Below are positions 24,255-33,998 of a stretch of 64,000 nt of DNA, piece by piece. The notes under the pieces were generated by a model. The model saw only the letters and a program-made list of their open reading frames with translations. It was not told where the DNA came from and ran no database searches. Origin of the DNA: Hyphomicrobium sp. (GTDB lineage Bacteria; Pseudomonadota; Alphaproteobacteria; Rhizobiales; Hyphomicrobiaceae); NCBI GenBank assembly GCA_019751875.1, contig JAIEMV010000003.1, forward strand, positions 124,001 to 188,000, written 5' to 3'. The first letter of the stretch is position 1, and the number at the start of each line of letters is the position of its first letter. The position numbers and the translations under genes were made by a program.

Positions 24255-25763
24255 TCAGATCACATAATCCGGTAGGCTTTCAACCTCGACGGCGACGCCA
24301 GCAGAGCGAAGCAGCAACGCGACTTCGTTCGAGCGGCGGCGGAACTCGGCTTCACCCTCCGGCGTGTTGGCAACGTCCGAGCATAACCCGCGTGCCAGCA
24401 TCGCGCGTGTCAGGAGAAATACGTTGTCCTGTTGCTGAATGTCGGGGCTTGCCGCCGTGACGGTGCCGCCGGCGATCGTCGCGCCGGAGATGGCATCGAC
24501 GAGCATGAAGGAGCCCGTCTCCTGGGCTTCGGCAAAGCGATCGATGGCGGTGGCGCGGCCGAGGGCGAGGTTCGCGATGGCAATGTCGTTGACCTTGCAG
24601 GCCGTGGCGGGGTGGACCGCAAGTGAATCGAGGTCGAGGAGCGACTTGATCTCGATGTTCGTCACCGGAACGAGATCGGTCGCGGTGCGTACGAGATAGC
24701 TGCCTTTCTTGTCGAAAGGAACTTCGGAGAGCCAGACGAAGCGCGCTTCCAGGGTGCGGGCGACGACGGGGGCCGCTTCGGGGGCTGCGAGAACGGAGCC
24801 GCGCGACACATCGAGATCGGTGTCGAGTTGGATGGCGACGGCCTGGCCTTGGATGGCTTCTTCGTAATCGCGGTCCATGGTGGCGATGCGCTGCACCTTT
24901 GCGGTGCGGCGGCTCACCGGATCGAGCACGGTGTCGCCGACCCTGATGGTGCCCGACGAGATCGTGCCGGCAAGGCCGCGGAAATCGGCGCGGGTATCGC
25001 GGAGAACCGTTTGCACGGGCATGCGGAAGGCCCCGACCGGCTCAGTGCCGCGGCTCGGGATCTCTTCCAGGTGTTGCAGCAGAGAGGGGCCCGTATACCA
25101 GGGCATGTGCTTCGACTTCGCGGCAACGTTATCGCCGGAGACGGCCGCCACCGGAATGGCAACGGCTTCGCGGAACCCGAAGCGCCACATCAGCGTGCGG
25201 AACTCGTGCTCGATCTGCCGGAAGCGGCTCTCCGACCAGTCGACGAGGTCCATTTTGTTGACGGCGAGAATGACGCGTTTCAGGCCGACGAGATCGAGGA
25301 TGGCGGCGTGGCGGCGGGTCTGCGTCTTGATGCCGTGGCGCGCGTCGATCAGCATGATGGCGACATCGGCGTGCGAGGCGCCTGATGCCATGTTGCGCGT
25401 ATATTGTTCGTGGCCAGGGCTGTCGATGACGACAAGGCGACGCGTGGCGGTGTCGAAGTAGCGCCAGGCAATGTCAATCGTGATGCCCTGTTCGCGCTCC
25501 GCGACGAGACCATCCATCAATAGCGAGAAATCGGGATTGCCGCCGTCCACCCTGCGCCCGCGTTCGAGCGTGGCGCGCTGGTCGTCGAAAAGGTCTGTTG
25601 CGTCCCATAGCAGGCGGCCGATGAGCGTGGACTTGCCATCGTCGACGGAACCGCAGGTGAGGACGCGAAGCAAGCCTGACAGTTCTGGCGCAGCCGTGGC
25701 CAGGGCGCCGGGCTTCAAGAGCGGTGTCACGTTGGACTCCTTGAGGGCCGTATGTGCGGTCAT
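24255..25763 (-). CDS. cysN: Sulfate adenylyltransferase large (GTPase) subunit
   Basis: The protein has 502 residues. It couples GTP hydrolysis to APS formation by CysD. GTPase motifs: LTCGSVDDGKST (G1), EREQGITIDIAWRYF (G2 region), DSPGHEQYTRNMA (G3) and NKMDLVDW (G4), followed by EF-Tu-like beta-barrel domains. It ends near residue 500, with no fused CysC kinase domain, which fits a pathway reducing APS directly. It overlaps cysD by one base. Confidence 0.96.
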   Translation of the reverse strand: MTAHTALKESNVTPLLKPGALATAAPELSGLLRVLTCGSVDDGKSTLIGRLLWDATDLFDDQRATLERGRRVDGGNPDFSLLMDGLVAEREQGITIDIAWRYFDTATRRLVVIDSPGHEQYTRNMASGASHADVAIMLIDARHGIKTQTRRHAAILDLVGLKRVILAVNKMDLVDWSESRFRQIEHEFRTLMWRFGFREAVAIPVAAVSGDNVAAKSKHMPWYTGPSLLQHLEEIPSRGTEPVGAFRMPVQTVLRDTRADFRGLAGTISSGTIRVGDTVLDPVSRRTAKVQRIATMDRDYEEAIQGQAVAIQLDTDLDVSRGSVLAAPEAAPVVARTLEARFVWLSEVPFDKKGSYLVRTATDLVPVTNIEIKSLLDLDSLAVHPATACKVNDIAIANLALGRATAIDRFAEAQETGSFMLVDAISGATIAGGTVTAASPDIQQQDNVFLLTRAMLARGLCSDVANTPEGEAEFRRRSNEVALLLRSAGVAVEVESLPDYVI

Positions 25764-26668
25764 CAGAAGTATCCTTCCTGCTTTTTCTTCTCCATGGCGC
25801 CAACCTGATCGTGGTCGATCAGACGGCCGGAGCGTTCAGACACACGGGCGCCGAGCGTTTCAGCGACGACCTCTTCCAGCGTTGTTGCGGTGGATTCGAC
25901 ACCGGCCGTCAGAGGCCAGCACCCGAGCGTGCGGAAGCGCACCGAGCGCATGACCGGCTTCTCACCGGGCTTCAGTGGGAAGCGGTCATCGTCGTACATG
26001 AGGATCTGGCCGTTGCGCTCGATGGTGGGGCGTTCCTTCGCCATGTAGAGGGGAACGACCTCGAGCTTCTCGCGCAGAATGTAGCGCCAGATGTCGCGCT
26101 CGGTCCAATTAGAGAGCGGGAAGATGCGGGCGGTCTCACCGGCGCCGAGGCGGCCGTTCAACAAACGCCACATTTCGGGGCGCTGGCGACGCGGATCCCA
26201 GCGATGACCTTCGGCGCGGAATGAGAAGACGCGCTCTTTAGCGCGGCTTGCTTCCTCATCCCGGCGCGCGCCCCCGAAGGCGCCGTCAAAGCCATATTTA
26301 TCGAGCCCCGCCTTCAGCGGCACCGTCTTCATGATGTCGGTGTAGATCGAGGGCGCGTAGTCATAGGGGTTCACGCCCTTGGCGATGGCGTCGTGGTTCG
26401 TCATTTCGATCAGTTCGAGACCGAACTCCTTCACCCACTTGTCGCGGAAGGCGATCATCTCCTTGAACTTCCACGTGGTGTTCACGTGCAGAATCGGAAA
26501 CGGCAGCTTGCCGGGCCAAAAAGCCTTGCGGGCGAGGTGGAGGAGAACGGTGGAGTCCTTGCCGATCGAATAGAGCAGCACCGGCTTGCGGAACTGGGCC
26601 GCCGCCTCGCGGAAGATGTGGATGCTCTCGGATTCGAGCAGATCGAGATGAGAAAAATGCGCGGTCAT
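25763..26668 (-). CDS. cysD: Sulfate adenylyltransferase small subunit
   Basis: The protein has 301 residues and makes adenosine 5'-phosphosulfate from ATP and sulfate (EC 2.7.7.4) with CysN. PP-loop motif [16 protein letters not shown]; family blocks [37 protein letters not shown] and [20 protein letters not shown]. The start at 26668 overlaps the cysH stop (ATGA); the upstream open frame to 26737 lies inside cysH. Confidence 0.96.
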   Translation of the reverse strand: MTAHFSHLDLLESESIHIFREAAAQFRKPVLLYSIGKDSTVLLHLARKAFWPGKLPFPILHVNTTWKFKEMIAFRDKWVKEFGLELIEMTNHDAIAKGVNPYDYAPSIYTDIMKTVPLKAGLDKYGFDGAFGGARRDEEASRAKERVFSFRAEGHRWDPRRQRPEMWRLLNGRLGAGETARIFPLSNWTERDIWRYILREKLEVVPLYMAKERPTIERNGQILMYDDDRFPLKPGEKPVMRSVRFRTLGCWPLTAGVESTATTLEEVVAETLGARVSERSGRLIDHDQVGAMEKKKQEGYF

Positions 26669-27456
26669 GCTGCGGCGTCCTTTACTTTCGGGCGGTTGTG
26701 GAGCCCGCATTCCTTGCCGTCTTCGTTCTCCCACCACCAGCGGCCGGCGCGGATGTCTTCGCCGGGGCGGATGGCGCGCGTACAGGGCTGGCAGCCGATC
26801 GAAGGGAAGCCCTGACTGTGCAGCGCGTTGAGGGGTACTGCGTTGTCGGAGACATAGGCTTCAAGAGTTTCGAGCGACCAGTCGGCGATCGGGTTCAGCT
26901 TGATGAGGTTCTGGTTTGCGTCCCACGCGGCGAAGGGGACGTGCGCGCGACCGGCAGACTGGTCGCGGCGCAGACCGGTGATCCAGCCGGCAGCACCCAC
27001 GAGTGCCCTGTTCAGCGGGCGCACCTTGCGGACGTCGCAGCAGGCTTTGCGGTTCTCGATGGCCTGGCGAAAACCCATGATGCCGTCGCGGGCGACGAGG
27101 GCTTCGACGTCGGAGGCTTCGGGAAACACGACGCGGATGCGGCGGCCGTAGCGGGCTTCCGTCGCGTCCAGGGTCTCAAGCGTCTCGGGAAAGTGGCGGC
27201 CGGTATCGAGGGTAAAGACGTCGAAGGGGAGGTCAGCGGTGGCGATGGCGGCGAAGACGGCCTGATCCTCAATGCCCAGGGACGTGGAGAAGGCCACGCG
27301 TCCGGGGACGTGTTCGGCGATCAGGCGCAGACGTGCGTCGAGGCTCGGTGCGGCGGCAAGCGCAGCGTCCAAGGTGGCTGCCAGTGCGGGGCCTGCGGAC
27401 GAGGGCGGCTGGCTCGCGGCCCCGGCGGGCTGCGGGTTGAATGAGGAACGTGTCAT
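26665..27456 (-). CDS. cysH: Adenylyl-sulfate (APS) reductase, [4Fe-4S] type
   Basis: The protein has 263 residues. It reduces APS to sulfite using thioredoxin (EC 1.8.4.10). The Cys pairs that bind the iron-sulfur cluster and mark APS rather than PAPS reductases are present: [12 protein letters not shown] (about residue 137) and GCQPCTRAI (about 223), with the catalytic C-terminal ECGLH. The ATG at 27456 follows GGAGG at 4-5 bases. It is the first gene of cysH-cysD-cysN. The 210-base upstream gap is A+T-rich around 27480-27560 and presumably holds the promoter. Confidence 0.94.
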   Translation of the reverse strand: MTRSSFNPQPAGAASQPPSSAGPALAATLDAALAAAPSLDARLRLIAEHVPGRVAFSTSLGIEDQAVFAAIATADLPFDVFTLDTGRHFPETLETLDATEARYGRRIRVVFPEASDVEALVARDGIMGFRQAIENRKACCDVRKVRPLNRALVGAAGWITGLRRDQSAGRAHVPFAAWDANQNLIKLNPIADWSLETLEAYVSDNAVPLNALHSQGFPSIGCQPCTRAIRPGEDIRAGRWWWENEDGKECGLHNRPKVKDAAA

Positions 27457-27666
27457 GGGACCTCCGGACGAACGGGAACCTAAGCGAAACCAATCCCAAA
27501 TAGAAGGGCTTGTTAGAAAAAAGAACGGATTGCTTTCCAGAAGGGGTGCCGAGAGAGAAAAATTTTGCGTTTGTGCGCTGCGGTGGCACGGGCGTGCGAG
27601 AGGGTGGGAGGGGCGCACGAGGTGCGTTCCGCGAGGGCCGCCGAATGCGGGACGCAGTGGTTCTGG

Positions 27667-28872
27667 TTATGCCTCGAGCCAAGCGAGGACGCCGGTGGCG
27701 GCGGCGACGCCGGTGGAGAGCGTGGCCTGCAAGAGGTAGCCGCCCGTGGGCGCGTCCCAATCGAGCATTTCGCCGGCGAGGAATGTGCCCGGGCGGGTCT
27801 TCAGCATCAGGTTTTCATCGAGCGCGTCGAAGGGGACGCCGCCAGCGGTGGAGATGGCGCGGTCGAGACCGGAGGTGCCTTTGACCGTGAGCGGCAGAGA
27901 CTTGATGAGGCGGGCGAGATCCTCGGGTTCCGCGGGGAGGTCGCGCGAGGCTTCGCGGAGCAGGCCGATGGCGGCAGGCGAGAGCTTCAGGCATTTGCGC
28001 AGCCAGTTCGCAACGGAATCCTTTCCGCGCGGCCGTCGCAGTCTGTTCGCGACGATGTCGTGCGGCTCGTCTGGCTTGAGGTCAAGTTGGATCGTGACCC
28101 ATGCACCGCCTTGCGTCCGCGCTGCGATGGTGGACGAGAGTGCGTAGACAGCCCCGCCCTCCAGGCCTTGGCGTGTGACGACGGCTTCGCCGCGCTGGGT
28201 CTCGCCTTCGAAGGTGACAGCGACGCGCTTCAACGGTTGGCCGGAATAGCGTGATCGGAAATGGTCGCTCCAATCGACATGCAGCCCGCAATTGGAGGCG
28301 ACGAACGGCGCGACGGGGATGCCGTTCTCTTCCAGGGTCGTGCGCCATGCGCCATCGGAGCCAAGCCGCGGCCAACTGGCGCCGCCGAGCGCGAGAATGG
28401 TTGCATCACAGGGGAATGCGACGGCGGGCGCGCCGTTGTCGCTGATGAGGGGCTGGCCGTTGTCACTCCAGCCGAGCCACGTGTGGTGCAATTTAATTTC
28501 GACACCATGGGCATTGAGGCGACGCAGCCAGGCGCGCAGGAGCGGGGACGCCTTCATCGCTTTTGGAAAGATGCGTCCGCTCGAGCCGACAAAGGTTTCC
28601 TGGCCGAGGCCTTCGGCCCACGAGACGACATCGACCGGCGAGTGGGCCTCGATGAAGCGCGCTATTTTGGATGCGCTGGTGCCGTAACGAGGCAAGAAGG
28701 TTTCGATCGCCTCCGAGTGGGTGAGGTTGAGGCCTCCGCGTCCGGCCATGAGAAACTTGCGCGCGGGTGAGGGCATGCGTTCAAAAATGGTGACGCGGAG
28801 GCCCTGCTGGCTCAGGACTTCGGCGGCGGCCAGGCCTGCGGGGCCGGCCCCTATGATGGCGACGTGCTTCAA
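27667..28872 (-). CDS. HI0933/YhiN-like FAD-dependent oxidoreductase
   Basis: The protein has 401 residues. N-terminal dinucleotide-binding motif HVAIIGAGPAGLAAAEVLS, then the family marks PARKFLMAGRGGLNLTHSE and SGRIFPKAMKASPLLRAWL; C-terminal GGVPFDALDENLMLKTRPGTFLAGEMLDWDAPTGGYLLQ. The substrate of this flavoprotein family is unknown. It stands alone between the cysH promoter region and a long gene-poor stretch. Confidence 0.9.
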   Translation of the reverse strand: MKHVAIIGAGPAGLAAAEVLSQQGLRVTIFERMPSPARKFLMAGRGGLNLTHSEAIETFLPRYGTSASKIARFIEAHSPVDVVSWAEGLGQETFVGSSGRIFPKAMKASPLLRAWLRRLNAHGVEIKLHHTWLGWSDNGQPLISDNGAPAVAFPCDATILALGGASWPRLGSDGAWRTTLEENGIPVAPFVASNCGLHVDWSDHFRSRYSGQPLKRVAVTFEGETQRGEAVVTRQGLEGGAVYALSSTIAARTQGGAWVTIQLDLKPDEPHDIVANRLRRPRGKDSVANWLRKCLKLSPAAIGLLREASRDLPAEPEDLARLIKSLPLTVKGTSGLDRAISTAGGVPFDALDENLMLKTRPGTFLAGEMLDWDAPTGGYLLQATLSTGVAAATGVLAWLEA

Positions 28873-29804
28873 CAGGAGGAGCTCTTTCTCTTTCGATCAG
28901 GCGGCGAGGCTTACCACGTTCTGGTGCTGCGCACGGTGTGCAAGGCTCGTCGGCCACCGCCATGGGTGGGGATAGGCGGCATGAACGGATCAACGGCATC
29001 GGCGGTTGAGGGCACCGGGCCGTTCTACGGTCGGCGGGCTTCAACCTCTGGAGGTACCCTGGTCGATCCTTCAGTGCTCAAGGACCGATCTGCGCTGAAC
29101 CGTAATTAGGTGACCTATTCGGCCGCGGTCCGTGAGGGGCGGCGTGAACCGTCCCGCTGGGGACCGGTCTCAAGGAGGTACAGACACGATGGGGCGAGGG
29201 CCGCTCAGTGTGTGTATCGATGCGGCGGGTCCTGTCGCGCCCTAGCTGTTCACGACCGGAACGGAAGGTTCGACGTCCCGCGGGTGATGCGAACCGTGCG
29301 GGACCTCTTCCTCGCTATGAGGCGGGGGAGTGTGGCCAGAATGCCATTGGTCAACCGGCGTCCGACGACATGATGGATGCTGATGATCACGGCCGTGTGG
29401 ACAACCGGTGGACGGGGGGTGCGAATTGGGGTGCGCAGACCCGTGCAAATCGCGGGTTGAAAACGCGAATCATACGCCTGCTGATTCGGCTGAATCCGAC
29501 AAATGATCTTCGTGCAATTTATGTTTGAACTACATTCAAAATTGTATTCCCAAAAAAGTCACGATGTGGGCAGGATGGAGTAATGTTCTTCGAAAACAGT
29601 GTGTTGCAGTTATTATCTTGCTGTGAACAAGGAGGGGGGTGGCTGGCGGACGGCGAAAATTGGGGTGGCGGAATGGGCACGCAATCGCATAGTTAACACA
29701 CCGGACGAGAGCGGCCCCGTCGGAGAGGGCAGGGGTCGTATCAAAGCCGGGGCGTCATGAGGGGCGCAGCAGTGAATGAGCACAAGTAAGCGGGGTACAC
29801 GCAC
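28873..29804. other. Long gene-poor region (932 bases) with possible structured RNA and micro-ORF
   Basis: No open frame in this stretch looks like a protein of recognisable type. AAGGAGGT stands 9 bases before an ATG at 29189 that opens an 18-codon frame (ending 29245), a possible micro-ORF. Just downstream, GTCCCGC and GCGGGAC (29275-29304) form a hairpin with an inner GGT/ACC pairing, and GC-rich complementary segments surround it. From about 29500 the sequence becomes A+T-rich, as expected for the promoter of the cold-shock gene. No tmRNA, RNase P or SRP RNA signature was found. Confidence 0.4.
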
Positions 29805-30407
29805 ATGGGGGAAGTCAAGGGGCCATCGATGATGTCGGTCGCCGCGGAGGGGATCGCAGCCGAAGCCGGGCGCCTGGAAGACGGCGTCGAGGTTATCGAA
29901 ATTGCAGGGACCATTAAGTGGTTCGATGTTTCCAAGGGGTATGGGTTCATCGTTCCGGATAACGGACTGACAGACGTTCTCCTACATGTGACCTGCCTCC
30001 GGGCCGGCGGCTACCAGACCGCCTACGAGGGTGCGCGCGTGCACTGTCTGGTGTTGAAGCGGCCGAAGGGCATGCAGGCCTATCACATCGTCTCCATGGA
30101 CGAGAGCACCGCGATTCACCCTTCGCTCCTGCCGCAGCGGACGCACGTCCAGGTTGTGGCCGAGAGCGACTGGGAGCGGGCGAGCGTCAAATGGTTCAAC
30201 CGCGTGCGGGGCTTCGGCTTCCTGACCCGCGGCGAGGGCACGCCAGACATTTTCTGCCACATGGAAACGCTACGCCGGTTCGGCTTCACGGAACTTCGCC
30301 CGGGGCAGACGTTATTGGTCCGCTGGGGTTATGGTTCGAAAGGCGTTATGGCTGCGGAACTGAGGCCGGACGGACCTTCACAGGGAGTGCCGCCGTCCCC
30401 GCACTGA
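29805..30407 (+). CDS. Dual cold-shock-domain protein
   Basis: The protein has 200 residues with two cold-shock domains. The first (about residues 33-95) has IKWFDVSKGYGFIVPD and DVLLHVT; the second (about 125-195) has VKWFNRVRGFGFLTRG and DIFCHME, so RNP1 and RNP2 are present in both. Tandem-CSD proteins of this form are common in Rhizobiales and bind single-stranded nucleic acid. The start at 29805 is uncertain: an ATG at 29829 has AAGGGG before it. The DUF192 gene follows after 11 bases. Confidence 0.92.
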   Translation: MGEVKGPSMMSVAAEGIAAEAGRLEDGVEVIEIAGTIKWFDVSKGYGFIVPDNGLTDVLLHVTCLRAGGYQTAYEGARVHCLVLKRPKGMQAYHIVSMDESTAIHPSLLPQRTHVQVVAESDWERASVKWFNRVRGFGFLTRGEGTPDIFCHMETLRRFGFTELRPGQTLLVRWGYGSKGVMAAELRPDGPSQGVPPSPH

Positions 30408-30418
30408 TGGGATGAGGC

Positions 30419-30907
30419 ATGGCTGGACACCGGAGATATTCTGCAAGGGCTGCCGTGGGGGCGGCCCTTGCTCTTTTCATGGCCGTTGGCGAAACGCATG
30501 CCGAACCGCAGTCGCGTGTGACTGAAAAGGTCGATCTTGTGACGGCAAATGGCGTCGTGACCTTCGACGTTGAGATTGCCGATACGCCGGCGCGACAGGC
30601 CATGGGGCTCATGTACCGCACCGAACTCCCGGAGCGCGGCGGCATGCTGTTTCTCAACGCGGCGCCTCGCGAGCAAACGATGTGGATGCGCAACACGTAC
30701 ATTCCGCTGGATATGGTGTTCATCCGGGCGGACGGCACCGTGCATCGGATTGCGGCGATGACGGAACCGCATTCGGAAGAGATCATCTCGTCCAACGGGC
30801 CTGTGAGTGGGGTTTTAGAGATCGCGGGCGGGGCGGCGCAGCGGCTTGGGCTCAAGCCTGGCGACAAAGTCCGGCACCGGCACTTTGGCACGGCAGCTGC
30901 TCCATGA
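30419..30907 (+). CDS. Exported DUF192 protein
   Basis: The protein has 162 residues. A signal peptide (to about residue 29, ending THA-E) precedes a DUF192 domain with the family pattern RQAMGLMYRTELPERGGMLFL, MWMRNTYIPLDMVFI and ISSNGPVSGVLEIAGG. Function is unknown. The same two-gene order (cold-shock protein then DUF192) suggests co-transcription. Confidence 0.88.
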   Translation: MAGHRRYSARAAVGAALALFMAVGETHAEPQSRVTEKVDLVTANGVVTFDVEIADTPARQAMGLMYRTELPERGGMLFLNAAPREQTMWMRNTYIPLDMVFIRADGTVHRIAAMTEPHSEEIISSNGPVSGVLEIAGGAAQRLGLKPGDKVRHRHFGTAAAP

Positions 30908-30978
30908 TGCCGCGCTGAAACGGCTGGTGGCCACGCGGTGCTTGACCGAGCAGGAACGAACCGGCAGACAGTGTGCAT

Positions 30979-31055
30979 CGGGGCGTAGCTCAGCCTGGTA
31001 GAGCATCTGCTTTGGGAGCAGAGGGTCGCGTGTTCGAATCATGTCGCCCCGACCA
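30979..31055 (+). tRNA. tRNA-Pro(TGG)
   Basis: This 77-base cloverleaf has a CGGGGCG/CGCCCCG acceptor stem, D-arm TAGCTCAGCCTGGTAGAGC, anticodon loop CTTTGGGAG with TGG, T-loop GTTCGAATC and encoded CCA. TGG reads proline codons. Confidence 0.97.
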
Positions 31056-31433
31056 CTATTGCCGGAGAGAACCGGGGCTTGCAGCTTTGCCGGTTCGTTG
31101 ATTCAATTTTTTCCGTCCGGCCGTTGAGCCGATGCGGCGTAATCAGCCAGCTCTCATGACCGGCAATTTCAAGATCTGAATGTCTGTTGATCCTGGCCCA
31201 GGCATGATCGAGCCCCGTCATTGAGCGCAAACTATGGACGAGCGTGGGTGCAATAAAGCTTGCGCAACGTTCTGCTGAACCTGAGACGCTCCGAACGCTA
31301 GGCTATCTCATCTTATAATAAAGGGCGGGCCGACACGTAGTTCGCTTGTCTGCTGGATTTCAAACGGGGAACGTGTCAATCGACTTGCGCCAGCCAGTCC
31401 GTCCGATGACAAGATTATAATGGAATTGAACTC
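31056..31433. other. Intergenic DNA at the left edge of the low-GC islet
   Basis: The 378 bases after tRNA-Pro include a minus-strand open frame (31039-31230) reading GLDHAWARINRHSDLEIAGHES that could be a gene fragment but matches nothing I recognise. GC content falls here. An A+T-rich TTATAATAAAG at about 31314 may be part of a promoter for the next gene. No copy of the tRNA 3' end was found that would mark an integration site. Confidence 0.35.
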
Positions 31434-32474
31434 ATGGCGCATCAACGGCCGCGCGTGCTTCTGTTGGGTGATCACCGGTCCGTCGGACACCATGGCAGTT
31501 CATCGGTCATCAAGGTTATTTTGGATGAACTCGAACGGCGAGGTATTGACGGTGTTTCGTCGCCTAAAGTGGCAAGACTTGCAAGCGATCCCTCCTTACT
31601 CAAGGCTCGCTCTATTAACGGAGTTTTGATCAACGCAGAAGGTGCCCTTCACGGTCAAAGCAAGCACGCTCTGGGATTTGCGCGCATCGTTGAGGCTTGC
31701 AAGGAAAATGGACTGCCGTGCTTCCTTATCAACGCGGTCCTGGATGGATGTGATCGCGAAGTTACCGATAAACTTCGTAAAGTCTCAGGAATGTTCTGTC
31801 GAGAAAATCGGAGCAAAGCCGAAGCGGATTCTCTTGGCATTCCTGCTCAGGTTTGCCCCGATCTCACCTTTGCGCTTCATCTTCCGGATGGGTTGAGTTG
31901 GATACCGGGTGCGAAAGGGTTGGTTACCGATTCTACTCTTGCAGAAACGAACCAAATTTTGCACCGCTTCGCCACTATGCACGCTCTTTCTTATCTGCCT
32001 CTCCGAGCAGCACCACATATCACGAGCTACACAGATAGATCGGTTTCGCGTGCGTTGAAGTTCGCCGTTCGCAGAGGCGTTGGACAATTCTTTAGAGGTA
32101 ACTTCCAGGCTGATCGCTATGGTTGCGCGGTAGCATCCGTAGAGCAATTTCTTCGACAGATATCTTCCAATACAAAATTTGTTATCACAGGTCGATTCCA
32201 CGGCGTATGTTTCTGCCTGAAAGTAGGCGTGCCGTTCCTCGCAGTTCGCTCCAATACCTACAAGGTAGAGGGGCTGCTTGAGGACGCCGGATTTACGGAT
32301 CGCCTCGTCTCGATCGATGCGCTAGGTGATCGCGACCTGTCTGTCAAACTGCTCGACACCGCCGCAAATTGGAGCGAGGCTGACGAACTTAACCGCTGTC
32401 GATATATCAAGTTCGCAGAGGTTTCTATACGCGCGTGTTTCGATAACATCGCATCCACGATTGGAAAGCACTGA
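31434..32474 (+). CDS. Polysaccharide pyruvyltransferase-family protein
   Basis: The protein has 346 residues. The family hallmark VITGRFHGVCFCLKVGVPFLAV is at about residues 245-265, followed by KVEGLLEDAG; the N-terminus VLLLGDHRSVGHHGSSSVIKVILDELE and NGVLINAEGALHG also fit. Such enzymes add ketal pyruvate to exopolysaccharide or cell-wall sugars. GC content is clearly below that of flanking genes, suggesting horizontal gain. No strong ribosome binding site precedes the ATG. The acceptor is unknown. Confidence 0.8.
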   Translation: MAHQRPRVLLLGDHRSVGHHGSSSVIKVILDELERRGIDGVSSPKVARLASDPSLLKARSINGVLINAEGALHGQSKHALGFARIVEACKENGLPCFLINAVLDGCDREVTDKLRKVSGMFCRENRSKAEADSLGIPAQVCPDLTFALHLPDGLSWIPGAKGLVTDSTLAETNQILHRFATMHALSYLPLRAAPHITSYTDRSVSRALKFAVRRGVGQFFRGNFQADRYGCAVASVEQFLRQISSNTKFVITGRFHGVCFCLKVGVPFLAVRSNTYKVEGLLEDAGFTDRLVSIDALGDRDLSVKLLDTAANWSEADELNRCRYIKFAEVSIRACFDNIASTIGKH

Positions 32475-32600
32475 CAGCACGCGCTAGAGTGTGCATTCGG
32501 TGCTAGGTCAGCGACTTCGAAATCGTGCGCAGTCATTGCTGCGTCGTGAGATGATGTCTAGCGGTATTCAGCAATCGTCTGTCGCGTTGTTGTCGCGTCA

Positions 32601-33593
32601 TCATAACCGCCAACGCGGCAGAAGTCTTTTCGCCCAATATTTGGATCCGGTCGTGGGCTTAACTACCCACTGTTCTTGCGCGGGCGTAAGTTGTCCTGCG
32701 GGTTCAGGGTGAATATGTGTCCACCATGTTGGTAGCGACACAATTTCTCCGCTGAGCGTTGTTTTACTCACAGTGGATCCAATCCACATCGATCCTGTGT
32801 CGTCTTGCAAGAGTTCGGATGTGTGCCGATGTGCGATACGTCTCTCCGCCGCTGCAACGGAGAGATCGGCTCCTTTTCCGGTGGTGGATATCACTTTTCC
32901 GCCAAGTGGCGCTGGCGGCTCCGACAGCTCGGTGACGGCAGTAATGTTCTTTCTGAAGACTACATCGCGGAAATCGTCATCCGTCAAAAAGTCCGGCTGG
33001 AATTCGATCTTGTGCTCTCGGCCATGATCGAATTTTCTGATGCTGGAGATTCGGATGTCATCCGCTGTCCACTTATCGACGAATCCATTTGTCCCGATGA
33101 GAGGGCATCTTACCGGTGCGTAGCTGGGGTATAAGCTCGATTGAGAGAACAGATAATTTGCGTTTTGAATACACAGAAGTCCGTCGTCCGATAAAGCATC
33201 ATTCAATGCTCCCAGATGATCCTCAAACTCATAAAACGAGAAAATTGACTTTAGTGATTTGGCGGTTTGCGACAAGCTGAAGCGGCATAGCACCGACATA
33301 GCGAAGATGACGTCGAATGGCGCAAAGGCCTTGATCGCTTCGGGGGTGCTTAGGAAGACTGTGCAGCCGTCAACTTTAGCAGCCTCGGCCAGAGCGGCAC
33401 GATTCACATCACATCCGAAAATAGCTGCTGTCGGAAAATAGTTCCTGATGCTCTGCAGTTCCTCCCCGGACGAACAGCCGAATGACAGTATGCGCGGGCA
33501 GGCGGTGCTGCTGTATCGGGCCTGGAACAATTGCACGGTGCGAAAGACGTCGGGGTAGCGATTTACCCAGGTTTTAGTCTGCAACTGTGCCAC
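32601..33593 (-). CDS. Class I SAM-dependent methyltransferase-like protein of the low-GC islet
   Basis: The protein has 330 residues. SAM-binding motif ILSFGCSSGEELQSIRNYFP (about residues 34-53), an acidic GCDVN at the second strand and FDVIFAMSVLCRFS (motif near 100) support a Rossmann methyltransferase, somewhat like CheR-type domains. The C-terminal 130 residues contain KIEFQPDFLTDDD and end in a basic stretch; no named domain is recognised. It converges with the pyruvyltransferase and shares its low GC content. A role in surface sugar modification is a guess from that neighbour. Confidence 0.7.
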   Translation of the reverse strand: MAQLQTKTWVNRYPDVFRTVQLFQARYSSTACPRILSFGCSSGEELQSIRNYFPTAAIFGCDVNRAALAEAAKVDGCTVFLSTPEAIKAFAPFDVIFAMSVLCRFSLSQTAKSLKSIFSFYEFEDHLGALNDALSDDGLLCIQNANYLFSQSSLYPSYAPVRCPLIGTNGFVDKWTADDIRISSIRKFDHGREHKIEFQPDFLTDDDFRDVVFRKNITAVTELSEPPAPLGGKVISTTGKGADLSVAAAERRIAHRHTSELLQDDTGSMWIGSTVSKTTLSGEIVSLPTWWTHIHPEPAGQLTPAQEQWVVKPTTGSKYWAKRLLPRWRL

Positions 33594-33998
33594 TTACCGA
33601 ATACCCCTCCCGGGCAACTTTTTAAGATCACCAGGTCAGTAAAACCGACTGGGGACGTTGCGACTTCTATGGCAGGCGATCTTCCTGCGCCACGAACGTC
33701 GATCTGGCGTTGCATGGATGACGGTCACAGATCGTGCACCCCGATGGTCTGCTTGGCTTCAGCGCGTTGCCGGCCTTCAGGTCGGCAATTTCCTACGTGC
33801 TCAATGATTTCGCGTCAATGCAGCGCAAGCCAAGGTGCAGACGGGCATTCTGTAACGGGCGCGAGCGGGGCGATCGGAGAGATTTCTGCTTGGTCAAGGC
33901 CGCCCGTTGAGATAATAGCTTGTCCTGAAACGAAAGTTTGGGAGCGGGGAAACAAACCGCTGTGTATTGTTGAGGAACGACGGGAACAGGGTTGAACC
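33594..33998. other. Intergenic DNA at the right edge of the low-GC islet
   Basis: The 405 bases contain no convincing gene. A GTG-started frame of 58 codons (33734-33910) reads protein-like in its first half (VHPDGLLGFSALPAF then RSAISYVLNDFASM) and may be a degraded fragment, but has no ribosome binding site and matches no family I know. GC rises to genome level by about 33900. Confidence 0.35.

Noticed and set aside
31039-31230. Minus-strand frame overlapping the end of tRNA-Pro
   Set aside because: It overlaps a tRNA and matches no family I recognise.
33734-33910. 58-codon GTG-started frame right of the methyltransferase
   Set aside because: Only the first half reads like protein, there is no ribosome binding site, and the family is unrecognised; recorded as a possible fragment under the intergenic entry.
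30979-33998. Integration of the low-GC islet into tRNA-Pro as a mobile element
   Set aside because: No direct repeat of the tRNA 3' end, no integrase and no terminal repeats were found, so only a composition-based islet is reported.
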